Shown here piece after piece: positions 1 to 7,179 of a stretch of 25,929 bases of DNA (its first letter is position 1; every line of letters begins with the position of its first letter). The notes under the pieces were generated by a model. It was not told the origin of the DNA. It saw only the letters and a list, made by a program, of their open reading frames with translations, and ran no database searches. The position numbers and the translations under genes are program-made. Origin of the DNA: CAYGDT01 sp964348745 (GTDB taxonomy: Bacteria > Patescibacteriota > Gracilibacteria > Peribacterales > Peribacteraceae); the NCBI GenBank assembly GCA_964348745.1, contig CAYGDT010000007.1:1-25929 (forward strand), in the 5' to 3' direction.

Positions 1-41
1 ATATTCCAATACTCGAATATTCCAATATTCAAGTATTCTAT
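1..41. repeat. 8-bp tandem repeat array upstream of nucleotidyltransferase
   Basis: Five consecutive 8-bp units read ATATTCCA, ATACTCGA, ATATTCCA, ATATTCAA and GTATTCTA. The array runs from the window edge almost to the start codon at 46, so it may continue to the left. Its last unit supplies the TATTCT that is the best -10 box for the gene. Related octamers (GAATACTC type) occur at 13492-13523 and 13950-13989. Confidence 0.85.
34..39 (+). promoter_or_regulatory. Putative -10 box TATTCT, near-leaderless promoter
   Basis: TATTCT ends six bases before the ATG at 46, which would place transcription start at or next to the start codon. There is no Shine-Dalgarno motif and no clear -35 box. The hexamer belongs to the octamer array. 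Confidence 0.4.
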
Positions 42-45
42 CTTT

Positions 46-1026
46 ATGAAAGCCTTCATTCTCGCTGGCGGCTTTGCCACCCGTCTCTGGCCCCTGACCG
101 AAAAACGCGCCAAGCCGCTGCTGCCGCTTGCAGGGAAACCAATTCTTTCGTATCTCCTCGATGCGATTCCTGCGGGAATACCGATAACAGTGAGTACCAA
201 CCGTGTTTTTAAGAATGACTTTGAGCACTGGAAAAAAGAGCAGGACAGAGAAGATCTCGAAATCCTGATCGAAGACACGGCAAGCGACGACCATAAACTC
301 GGCGCGCTCGGCGCGGTCGCGCAGTGGATCACACAACGGAAGATCGATGACGACATTCTCCTGCTGACGGGCGACAACTACTGCGGGTTTTCGTTCGATG
401 CATTTCTGCAAGCATCGAAGCCGAATGTGACGCTGATTGCCGTCCATGACATCGGCGACCTCGAGAAAGCGACACACTTCGGCACAGTCATCGTCGGGAA
501 ATCGGAAATCGGAAATCGGAAATCGGAACTTCTGCGCGTAACCGCCTTCGAGGAAAAACCCAAAGAACCGAAAACGACGCTTGTGAACACCGGCTGTTCT
601 CTCCTCCCTGCATCGGTGCTGCCGATTCTGGTGGAACACTCAAAGAAGTATCCCGACAACGTGGGAGGAATTTTTGAAGAACTTCTAAGGCGCGGAAGAG
701 AGATCGAGTGTTTCACATTCAACGAACCTTGGTTTGACATCGGTTCGTTTGCTGCATATCTGGAAGCAACTGCTTCGATCGTTGGCGAAAGTGTCTTGCT
801 GGAAAAGGATGCTCAGTGTCGGCAGAGCCAATGCTCCGGCAGTATTGTGATAGGTCAACGCAGCACGGTAGAAAACTCCCAGCTCCACGATGTCGTTATC
901 TTCGAAGACTGCAGTATTGAGGACTGTGTCCTGCAAAGCTGTGTTCTGGATCGGGGTTGCAATCTGCGCGGCATTGACCTGACAGGCAAAATGCTGAGAG
1001 AAGGCACAATTTTGGAGAAAAAATAA
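46..1026 (+). CDS. Sugar-phosphate nucleotidyltransferase (NTP_transferase family)
   Basis: This 326-residue protein is probably a cytoplasmic nucleotidyltransferase that makes an NDP-sugar from a sugar 1-phosphate and an NTP, as RmlA/ManC-like enzymes do. The N-terminus has the nucleotide-binding signature LAGGFATRLWPLT (residues 6-18) followed by KP at 31-32. TGDN at 109-112 fits the metal-binding Asp, and EEKP (169-172) and NTG (181-183) are typical downstream motifs. From about residue 245 the sequence becomes short hexapeptide-like repeats, suggesting a small left-handed beta-helix. Residues 151-161 are encoded by a 7-bp tandem repeat and look like an insertion in a loop. The sugar and the nucleotide cannot be decided from sequence; glucose, mannose and heptose phosphates are all possible. 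The ATG at 46 is chosen because the signature begins there and a -10 box sits just upstream. Confidence 0.85.
   Translation: MKAFILAGGFATRLWPLTEKRAKPLLPLAGKPILSYLLDAIPAGIPITVSTNRVFKNDFEHWKKEQDREDLEILIEDTASDDHKLGALGAVAQWITQRKIDDDILLLTGDNYCGFSFDAFLQASKPNVTLIAVHDIGDLEKATHFGTVIVGKSEIGNRKSELLRVTAFEEKPKEPKTTLVNTGCSLLPASVLPILVEHSKKYPDNVGGIFEELLRRGREIECFTFNEPWFDIGSFAAYLEATASIVGESVLLEKDAQCRQSQCSGSIVIGQRSTVENSQLHDVVIFEDCSIEDCVLQSCVLDRGCNLRGIDLTGKMLREGTILEKK
497..526 (+). repeat. In-frame 7-bp tandem repeat (GGAAATC x4) in coding sequence
   Basis: Four perfect copies of GGAAATC plus two further bases lie inside the nucleotidyltransferase gene. They encode GKSEIGNRKSE (residues 151-161). Seven-bp units read all three frames in turn, so three units make a 21-bp, seven-codon period and the frame is kept. 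Confidence 0.9.
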
Positions 1027-1028
1027 TC

Positions 1029-1056
1029 TTCAATGTTCAATGTTCAATCTTCCATG
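1029..1056. repeat. 7-bp tandem repeat array (TTCAATG type) in spacer
   Basis: Four heptamers, TTCAATG, TTCAATG, TTCAATC and TTCCATG, occupy most of the 50-bp spacer between the nucleotidyltransferase and the lipoprotein gene. The same TTCAATN unit, read on the minus strand, recurs inside guaA at 20594-20628. Confidence 0.85.
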
Positions 1057-1063
1057 ACTCCCC

Positions 1064-1069
1064 TACACT
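1064..1069 (+). promoter_or_regulatory. Putative -10 box TACACT, leaderless promoter
   Basis: TACACT lies seven bases before the ATG at 1077. The same arrangement, TACACT followed by a C-rich stretch and ATG, occurs in front of guaA on the other strand (21918-21923). Confidence 0.45.
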
Positions 1070-1076
1070 GCTCCCC

Positions 1077-1754
1077 ATGAAACGCCTACTCCTGATAACT
1101 TCATTCGCTCTGCTCATCTCCGGATGCGGCGGATCGAAAACACTGACGTATTCGGTGCAATTTGACACGACCGACATCTCACGCAGAAACGACCTTTCTC
1201 TTTCTGCACGGAAGGTAGTGGAGCGACGTCTCGAACGCTTGAACGGCACGCTCAACAACTTCGATCTTACATTCGATGAAAAGACCGATGCGACGACGAT
1301 CATGCTGGAGGTAGGCAATACCAAAGCTGCCGATGCGTTGAATGAGGAGATGACTGCACCGTTTAATTTCGAATTGCGCTCTCTTGCTTCCGAGCATCAA
1401 GACGGGGATATCGATGTGGAAAACGTCGGGAGTTTCCGTGCAACCGGCATCACGGGAACGGACGTCGACTGGGTTGAGGGGCAGACGATCGAACCTCCGC
1501 TGAGTAGAGGACGTATTCTGATCGGCTTCACCGAAGCCGGAAGACAGAAAATTCAGACACTCTTTCAGGAACAAAAAGGCAACACCATCGGTATTTTCGT
1601 CCGCGAGAGGTTGGCAGCGTCCGTTGGCGCCGTAGAAGGAAGTGAAGTGCAGAATGTTCTTGTGATTGATGGAGTTCCATCCGGTGATCTTGCAAAAGTA
1701 TTTGCAGACGACATGAATACTGGAATACATATGACATTTTCACCTATCAAATAA
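1077..1754 (+). CDS. Lipoprotein resembling the SecD periplasmic domain
   Basis: This 225-residue protein has a lipoprotein signal peptide with lipobox LISGC and Cys at 17, so it should be anchored outside the cytoplasmic membrane. The mature part resembles the SecD P1 region. RKVVERRLERLNG (45-57) parallels the VLERRINALGV segment of the SecD encoded next door. The segment from about 143 (RILIGFTEAGRQKIQTLFQ, then GIFVRERLAASVGAV) parallels SecD's ITFDTEGAKLFQELT and LAIFVGGQLVSAP. No membrane domain follows, so it is a free-standing P1-like module. Its stop codon overlaps the secD start by one base, implying translational coupling. I infer that it works with SecD in late export or release of secreted proteins. 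The family assignment comes from reading the two sequences side by side. Confidence 0.7.
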   Translation: MKRLLLITSFALLISGCGGSKTLTYSVQFDTTDISRRNDLSLSARKVVERRLERLNGTLNNFDLTFDEKTDATTIMLEVGNTKAADALNEEMTAPFNFELRSLASEHQDGDIDVENVGSFRATGITGTDVDWVEGQTIEPPLSRGRILIGFTEAGRQKIQTLFQEQKGNTIGIFVRERLAASVGAVEGSEVQNVLVIDGVPSGDLAKVFADDMNTGIHMTFSPIK

Positions 1755-4183
1755 TGGCAAAAAATCATTTCCCCACATGGCCGGTACTCACGATCATCGT
1801 CGGTGTGTTTCTCTTGATCATTACATTGCCTCAAACCGCGCGGCGGTGGGCTCCTTCGTTCTTGCAATCTCCATCATTTCATTTTGGTCTGGAGCTTGTT
1901 GGTGGTACGCAGTTGCAATTCCGTATTTCCGAGAAGGAAATGCAGGAGCAGATCACTGCAATAAAAGCAGATATTGCCACACTCAAAGCACAGGGGGCAG
2001 GCAGCGACAAAGTGATTACGCTCCAAAATCAGCTCCAGAGCGTAGAAGCGCAGAAGGACAATATTATGGAAGCCATCCGCGGCGTGTTGGAACGACGCAT
2101 TAACGCTCTCGGAGTCAGCGAAGCAACCATTACGCCGTCCTATGTCGGCAACGAGAAGCATCTCCTTGTGGAATGCCCGGGCGTTATCGATACTCAGCAA
2201 TGCATCGACACGGTTGGAAAAACGATCCAACTGGAGTTCAAAGAGGAATTTACCGAGCCTACGAAAGAATATGAGCAAGAAATTCGCGATCGTGTCGCCG
2301 CTGTCCGCGCAGAACTTAAAGATTCCGATAAGACGCTGACGCAATTGGGGCAAGATCTTAATTCTGACATCGGAGTTTCGTACGAAGCATCTCGTCGATA
2401 CTTCATGGATCAGCTTCCCAAAGGACTGGAGGGCGTTTGGAACAAAACGCCTGCAAGCGGTGTTCTTCAATACGATGCAACGATCAACGTTAGTAGCCAA
2501 GACAGCGCCGGCCAGCCGACTACGACCGACATACCGGGAATCTTCCTTGTACAGGTTCTGCAGGCGCGCACTCAGACGGGACGCCTCGTCAACGAAGCAT
2601 CCACTGCGTTCGATATTCTCTCGCAACAAGACAAAACACTAACGCACTCCACGTGGACGGATCGAACGCTACGAAGCGACGATGTGCCCGAAGCCATCTC
2701 CACGGCACTCAAGGGTATGCAGCCGGGAGATTTGCGATCAGTGAATTTGAATGACAATAGTGCAGCGGTACTGTTCCTCCGCAAGTACGTTTCAGGACAA
2801 GCGGAGATGGCAGCCAGCCATATTCTCATCGCATATAAGGGCGCGTCCTCCGCCGATGCAGGCGTGATACGCAACAAAGAAGAAGCGCTCTCACTTGCAA
2901 ATGAGGTGAAAGCAAAGATTGATAATGGGGCGAATTTCGAGACGCTTGCTCGCCAGTACAGCGACGGCCCTTCCGGTAAGACCGGCGGAAGTCTCGGCAC
3001 ATTTGGCATCGGCACCATGGTGCCTGCGTTTGAGCAAGTCGCCACCTCTCTGAGTGTCGGACAAATCTCCGATCCGGTAGAAACACAATTCGGATACCAC
3101 GTCATCCGATCGGACAAAGTGCCCACGCTGACATCGGATACCGCAAGCTACGAGTCGTTAACCGTCTCCGGCGACGGCGCCTCCGATCGCGCGACCGAGA
3201 TTATCGGCAAATTACAGCGCGGCGAAGTGGCATCAACTGAAGATACGATCATGTTGCAAACCATGTTCTTCTCTCTCCTCCCAACCGGTTGGAAAGACAC
3301 GCTGCTCGATGGTAAACACTTCCGCACAGCAAGCGTCACACTGGACCAAACAACGAATATTCCAATTGTGCAGATCACCTTCGATACCGAAGGGGCAAAG
3401 CTCTTCCAGGAATTAACGAAGAACAATATCGGTAAGCGACTCGCTATCTTCGTTGGAGGACAACTGGTTTCGGCACCGACAGTTCAGGCCGAGATTTCGG
3501 GGGGCACTGCGGTCATCACGGGTTCACAGAACTTCGAAGAAGCCTCTGCTCTGGCACAAGACCTGAATACAGGCGCAATCCCCGCTCCTATTCACCTGGC
3601 AGGACAGCGCACTGTGGAAGCTACCCTTGGAGCCGAAGCCTTACAGACGTCCCTCTTCGCCGCTCTCGTCGGTACCCTCGTACTGATGCTTTTTATGATT
3701 GTGATCTACAGACTCCTTGGCGTATTGGCAGACATCGCACTCCTCGCCTATGCGATGATTTTCCTGGCCTTTCTTAAACTGCCGCTCTTCCTTTTCTCCA
3801 GCAATTACATCGTGCTGACGCTTGCGGGTATCGCCGGAATCATCCTGAGTATCGGTATGGCAGTGGATGCAAACGTGTTGATCTTTGAGCGTATCAAGGA
3901 GGAGTTGCGTAAAGGAAAAACGTTGAAAACAGCGGCAGAAACAGGGTTTATTCGCGCCTGGCCGAGCATCCGCGATGGCAACTTCTCCACGTTTATCACC
4001 TGCGCGATTCTGTTTACTATGGGCAGCTCGATCGTGCGCGGTTTCGCCATCACGCTCAGTATGGGAGTCTTGATCTCTATGTTCAGCGCGATTGTGATCA
4101 CCCGTTGGCTCGTTCGGAGAATCGCAGATACGCCGTTGGCGCAGAAAACTGTACTCTTTGCTTCGATTAAAAAAGCTTCTTGA
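1754..4183 (+). CDS. secD: SecD translocase subunit with inserted parvulin (PpiC) domain
   Basis: This 809-residue membrane protein helps drive preprotein export through SecYEG using the proton-motive force. Residues 10-27 form the first membrane segment and FGLELVGGTQL (44-54) is the SecD start motif. The base of the P1 domain follows (VLERRINALGV; ECPGVIDTQQCIDTVGKTIQ). Residues about 352-456 are a parvulin prolyl isomerase: ASHILI opening, LARQYSDGPSGKTGGSLG, and closing GYHVI, with both conserved histidines. P1 resumes with ITFDTEGAKLFQELT and GGQLVSAPTVQAEISGG. The C-terminal membrane domain starts near 631 and contains the signature VDANVLIFERIKEELRKG (about 704-721). SecD is usually near 500-620 residues, so the extra length is the insertion. 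No secF follows; the next gene is folB. Confidence 0.92.
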   Translation: MAKNHFPTWPVLTIIVGVFLLIITLPQTARRWAPSFLQSPSFHFGLELVGGTQLQFRISEKEMQEQITAIKADIATLKAQGAGSDKVITLQNQLQSVEAQKDNIMEAIRGVLERRINALGVSEATITPSYVGNEKHLLVECPGVIDTQQCIDTVGKTIQLEFKEEFTEPTKEYEQEIRDRVAAVRAELKDSDKTLTQLGQDLNSDIGVSYEASRRYFMDQLPKGLEGVWNKTPASGVLQYDATINVSSQDSAGQPTTTDIPGIFLVQVLQARTQTGRLVNEASTAFDILSQQDKTLTHSTWTDRTLRSDDVPEAISTALKGMQPGDLRSVNLNDNSAAVLFLRKYVSGQAEMAASHILIAYKGASSADAGVIRNKEEALSLANEVKAKIDNGANFETLARQYSDGPSGKTGGSLGTFGIGTMVPAFEQVATSLSVGQISDPVETQFGYHVIRSDKVPTLTSDTASYESLTVSGDGASDRATEIIGKLQRGEVASTEDTIMLQTMFFSLLPTGWKDTLLDGKHFRTASVTLDQTTNIPIVQITFDTEGAKLFQELTKNNIGKRLAIFVGGQLVSAPTVQAEISGGTAVITGSQNFEEASALAQDLNTGAIPAPIHLAGQRTVEATLGAEALQTSLFAALVGTLVLMLFMIVIYRLLGVLADIALLAYAMIFLAFLKLPLFLFSSNYIVLTLAGIAGIILSIGMAVDANVLIFERIKEELRKGKTLKTAAETGFIRAWPSIRDGNFSTFITCAILFTMGSSIVRGFAITLSMGVLISMFSAIVITRWLVRRIADTPLAQKTVLFASIKKAS

Positions 4184-4215
4184 AGTCCGGAAAAGAGAGG
4201 AGTACAACAAGTGTC

Positions 4216-4584
4216 ATGAGAGAGAAAAACGATACTGCTTCCATGGATTCCATACAGATTGCCGATCTTGCAATCGTCACACGCATCGGCATTACGAAAG
4301 AGGAGCGAGCCGCACCCCAGAGAATACTGATCAATATTGAATTATTCTTCGATCTCTCTAAAGCGGCAACAAGCGACGACATCAAAGACACCATCGATTA
4401 CGCAGCCGTAACGAGCGCGGTGAAGAATCTTGCTGAAACGGAGCGGTGTACCATTGAAAAATTTGCCGGGGATACCGCGCAGATGATCCTCAAGGAGTTT
4501 CATCCGGTGAGCGTGAAAGTCTCCGTGTGGAAATTCGTTCTCCCTGATACCCGCGGAGTTTCTGTAAACATTACACGTCCATAA
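4216..4584 (+). CDS. folB: Dihydroneopterin aldolase
   Basis: FolB cleaves 7,8-dihydroneopterin to 6-hydroxymethyl-7,8-dihydropterin and glycolaldehyde, the step before FolK. The sequence fits the family throughout: DSIQIADLAIVTRIGI at the start, the conserved Glu in KEERAAPQ, IDYAAV with the conserved Tyr, TIEKFAGDTAQMIL, and the catalytic Lys in VSVWKF. Three starts are possible: TTG at 4180 overlapping the secD stop, ATG at 4216, and ATG at 4243. The last matches where most FolB proteins begin. I prefer 4216 because the purine-rich GAGAGGAG lies upstream (4195-4202), although its spacing is long. The gene follows secD directly and runs into folK two bases after its stop. Confidence 0.88.
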   Translation: MREKNDTASMDSIQIADLAIVTRIGITKEERAAPQRILINIELFFDLSKAATSDDIKDTIDYAAVTSAVKNLAETERCTIEKFAGDTAQMILKEFHPVSVKVSVWKFVLPDTRGVSVNITRP

Positions 4585-4586
4585 AT

Positions 4587-5090
4587 TTGCCAACTTGCTT
4601 CATCGCCATCGGCAGTAACATCAATCCTCAAACGAATCTGCAAGCGTGTGCAAAGCACCTGCGAGCGGCGTTTCCGGGAATCGCTTTCTCCAGCGTCTAT
4701 AAAACCGCTGCACGGGACGTGGAGGAGCAAGAGGATTTCCTCAATGCCGTCGCACGGATGGAAACCGACGCAACCATAGACGATATTATGGAGATGCTCC
4801 GTGCTATCGAACAGAAGCTGAAGAAAAATCCACCCTACCCCAAAGGGCCACGGACGATCGATCTGGATCTTCTGCTCTATGGCGATGAAATACTGCAGGA
4901 GGCTCCGCAGGCTGGCAAGCCGCCTTTCGAGATCCCCCACCCCGCGATGATCGAACGGCGGTTTATGCTGGAACCGCTCTGCGAGATGATCGATCCAAAA
5001 AGCCTGTATCCGGGTTCTGCAACGTCGTTTGCCGATCTGCTTAAAAAAACACTGGATCAGCGCTGCGAGAAAACCGATCTGCGTCTATAA
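4587..5090 (+). CDS. folK: 6-hydroxymethyl-dihydropterin pyrophosphokinase (HPPK)
   Basis: FolK transfers pyrophosphate from ATP to 6-hydroxymethyl-7,8-dihydropterin, preparing it for dihydropteroate synthase. Diagnostic motifs are FIAIGSNINP at the start, QEDFLNAVARMET, KGPRTIDLDLLLYGDE with the metal-binding DLD, and IPHPAMIERRFMLEPL. The 167-residue length is normal. The start is TTG, two bases after the folB stop; no in-frame ATG precedes the IAIGSN motif, so TTG is required. This spacing indicates translational coupling with folB. No folP is adjacent, although folK and folP are often neighbours or fused. Confidence 0.93.
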   Translation: MPTCFIAIGSNINPQTNLQACAKHLRAAFPGIAFSSVYKTAARDVEEQEDFLNAVARMETDATIDDIMEMLRAIEQKLKKNPPYPKGPRTIDLDLLLYGDEILQEAPQAGKPPFEIPHPAMIERRFMLEPLCEMIDPKSLYPGSATSFADLLKKTLDQRCEKTDLRL

Positions 5091-5109
5091 TCTTCGTCCA
5101 TCCGCAGAG

Positions 5110-5679
5110 ATGGCACCCATGTACTCATACAGCAATAGTATGGACGAATTGATGAGAGCAATGCTCAAAACCATTGGCGAGGACCCCAACCGAACAGGTC
5201 TGCAAAAGACTCCCGCACGCTGGGCGGAAGCGATGAAAGAACTGACGATGGGCTACGATCAAAACCTCGACGAAATTATCAATGGGGCGCTGTTTCCCGC
5301 GGATACCGACGGCATGGTGATCGTAAAGGACATCGAGTGCTACAGCCTCTGCGAACACCATGTACTGCCTTTTACCGGAAAGGTGCACGTCGGCTACGTG
5401 CCTGATAAGCACGTGCTTGGCCTCAGCAAGATTGCTCGCGTGGTCGACATGTTCGCCCGCAGGCTGCAGGTGCAGGAACGCATGACGCAGCAGATCTGCG
5501 ACGCACTCGAAAGCGTGCTTAAACCAAAAGGCATCGCAGTGGTTATAGAAGCCGAGCACTTTTGCATGATGATGCGCGGCGTCGGGAAGCAGCACAGCAA
5601 GGCCGTTACAAGCGTGCTGAAGGGGCTGATCAAAGATGACATCCGGACGCGTGAGGAGTTTCTCGCGTTGATCGGTTAG
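5110..5679 (+). CDS. folE: GTP cyclohydrolase I
   Basis: FolE converts GTP to 7,8-dihydroneopterin triphosphate, the first committed step of pterin and folate synthesis. Zinc and active-site motifs are present: YSLCEHHVLPF with Cys-Glu-His-His, and EAEHFCMMMRGV with the second zinc Cys. GKVHVGYVP, LGLSKIARVVDMFARRLQVQ and the C-terminal TREEFLALI also match. The ATG at 5110 gives 189 residues, normal for the family; ATG at 5119 is an alternative. The open frame extends upstream to a TTG at 5029, but that part overlaps folK and is not family-like. TATAAT at 5086-5091 overlaps the folK stop and could be an internal promoter. The gene ends two bases from the convergent gene on the other strand. 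Confidence 0.95.
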   Translation: MAPMYSYSNSMDELMRAMLKTIGEDPNRTGLQKTPARWAEAMKELTMGYDQNLDEIINGALFPADTDGMVIVKDIECYSLCEHHVLPFTGKVHVGYVPDKHVLGLSKIARVVDMFARRLQVQERMTQQICDALESVLKPKGIAVVIEAEHFCMMMRGVGKQHSKAVTSVLKGLIKDDIRTREEFLALIG

Positions 5680-5681
5680 GA

Positions 5682-6467
5682 CTAGTTGGATGCGGCAATC
5701 TCCCGCAATACATTCTTTGCCTCAGGATCATCAGAAAGCATTAACTGTCGCAGCATTCCGTTGTAATCTTGCGTCATGCCTTTCTCAACTTCATCTCTTC
5801 CGATGATGCGTGTCGTTTTGAGAATAAGGTCTTGCCCTGCACCGTACACTTCACGAGGTTGACCCTCACGATGTTCCGAAGCACTCATTCCTGTCGCTTC
5901 ATTTGCAGTCACCTCTGCGTGGCCTTCAAGCATCGTCAATGGCGCATCCACCTGTTTACCATGTGCTCGTTCATGTTCATCTGCATGGTTGATGATCTCT
6001 ACACCCCTTCCTGTACCATCCAAACGTGTGTACATCGCACTGTTGTGCTCGATTGGACCGTCTCCTTCACCGACACGATTCTGGGCTAAGCGTGTCGGAT
6101 CAGCCTCCATCAAATGCCTTTCCTCTTTCCCTTCGGCAGCTTTGTCCAGTTCTTCTACATGCTTTCGTACTTCATTACGTAGCACTTCCGGAGCCAAGTC
6201 TTGCGCAGTCGAAGCCCCTTCACCGAAGCTTTGGGAAGAAATCTCCTCAAGAGGATCTTGCGCAGTTGCCTCTTCGAGCGGAACAGGATTACGGAGCAGA
6301 TCATCCGTACTGCTCCTGAACTTTGTATTCATCTCCCCTACCGTCGCTGCATTCTGTGCAGCCACCTCTTTTCGCTCCATAACAAGTTCCCGTGCCTGTA
6401 CCTCACTCATACTCAGAGTTGCCGTTGATGATCCTGATTCATTCATGGAAGATGGGGAAGTGCCCAC
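5682..6467 (-). CDS. Unknown protein with a zincin-like HExxH motif
   Basis: This 261-residue protein is not one I recognise. It is hydrophilic and Glu/Ala-rich, with no signal peptide or membrane segment. Residues 160-190 contain HERAH (165-169) and then LEGHAE (180-185), resembling the HExxH and LxEGxAE pattern of gluzincin metallopeptidases, where the second Glu is a metal ligand. The region before it (about 20-130) looks helical and low in complexity. The start at 6467 is GTG; ATG at 6446 is an alternative. It is the last gene of a minus-strand run after thyA and folA, with a 96-bp gap. A peptidase role is inference only. Other readings are a phage- or toxin-like processing protein, or a chance motif. 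Confidence 0.6.
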   Translation of the reverse strand: MGTSPSSMNESGSSTATLSMSEVQARELVMERKEVAAQNAATVGEMNTKFRSSTDDLLRNPVPLEEATAQDPLEEISSQSFGEGASTAQDLAPEVLRNEVRKHVEELDKAAEGKEERHLMEADPTRLAQNRVGEGDGPIEHNSAMYTRLDGTGRGVEIINHADEHERAHGKQVDAPLTMLEGHAEVTANEATGMSASEHREGQPREVYGAGQDLILKTTRIIGRDEVEKGMTQDYNGMLRQLMLSDDPEAKNVLREIAASN

Positions 6468-6563
6468 AGTAAAATGGAACCCGACTCCGAACGCGAACAG
6501 CGAGCGGATCGAACAAAAAAAAGTATTAGTTTTTGGCTAAGATAAGCGATTTATTTATGATCG

Positions 6564-7088
6564 TCAATCTAGGTGCAAACTACCCCTGCGCTCGTACGTC
6601 ACAAAACTGAATGCGTACGCGTGCTTACCGTCCGCAGGATGCTCCGTGCGCTTCGTTTCCTCCCAGACCGTCTCGTCGATCGCCGGAAAGTATACGTCCC
6701 CGTCGATCGTCGCATGCACCCTTGTCATAAGGATCTCATTACTCAGTTCCATCGCCTGTGCGTAGATCTCTCCCCCGCCGATGATAAAAATTTTTTCTCT
6801 GTCATTGTCTTTCCGTGCGAACATGATCGCCTCATCAAGCGACGACGCCACCTCACAACCGGGAGCACTGTAAGTTTGGTCGCGCGTGACGATGATGTTT
6901 CTTCGATTCGGAAGCGGTTTCCCAAGTGCTTTCAGAATAGAATCGTAATTCTTGCGCCCCATAATGACGGGGTGGCCTTCCGTCGTTGTGCGGAAATACT
7001 TCAGATCATCAGGCAGGTGCCACGGAATGGCGTTATTGTTCCCGATAACGTTATTCTCCGATGCTGCGACGATGAGGGAAATGCGCAT
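6564..7088 (-). CDS. folA: Dihydrofolate reductase
   Basis: DHFR reduces dihydrofolate to tetrahydrofolate with NADPH and regenerates the cofactor that thymidylate synthase oxidises. The sequence is typical: SLIVAASENNVIGNNNAIPWHLPDDLKYF with the active-site Asp, the NADPH-binding segments VIMGRKNYDSI and IIVTRD, and IFIIGGGEIYAQAM. The 174-residue length is normal. It lies downstream of thyA on the same strand, the usual pairing. A TAATAC box in the spacer, seven bases before the ATG, could give it a nearly leaderless transcript of its own. Confidence 0.96.
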   Translation of the reverse strand: MRISLIVAASENNVIGNNNAIPWHLPDDLKYFRTTTEGHPVIMGRKNYDSILKALGKPLPNRRNIIVTRDQTYSAPGCEVASSLDEAIMFARKDNDREKIFIIGGGEIYAQAMELSNEILMTRVHATIDGDVYFPAIDETVWEETKRTEHPADGKHAYAFSFVTYERRGSLHLD

Positions 7089-7093
7089 ACCAC

Positions 7094-7173
7094 TAGTATT
7101 ACGTATTATGTATCAAGAATTAAGTATCATTGGACGGAAAGATACGTAATACGTAATACTTAATACCTAATAC
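7094..7173. repeat. Inverted pair of 7-bp repeat arrays between thyA and folA
   Basis: The left arm (7094-7128) has heptamers TAGTATT, ACGTATT, ATGTATC, AAGAATT, AAGTATC. The right arm (7144-7171) has ACGTAAT twice, then ACTTAAT and ACCTAAT. The right arm is largely the reverse complement of the left, so the spacer can fold into one long imperfect hairpin with a loop of about 15 bases. It fills nearly the whole thyA-folA spacer and also supplies the folA -10 box. Confidence 0.85.
7096..7101 (-). promoter_or_regulatory. Putative -10 box TAATAC for folA
   Basis: Read on the minus strand, TAATAC ends seven bases before the folA ATG (7088). There is no Shine-Dalgarno motif in between. The box is part of the heptamer array. 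Confidence 0.35.
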
Positions 7174-7179
7174 TCGTCA

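Noticed and set aside
1522..1545. GGCTTC-ACC-GAAGCC hairpin inside the lipoprotein gene
   Set aside because: It is short, encodes residues that align with SecD (GFTEAG), and needs no explanation beyond codon choice.
6490..6563. Intrinsic terminator after folA
   Set aside because: A T-run exists on the minus strand near 6510, but I could not find a GC-rich stem directly before it.
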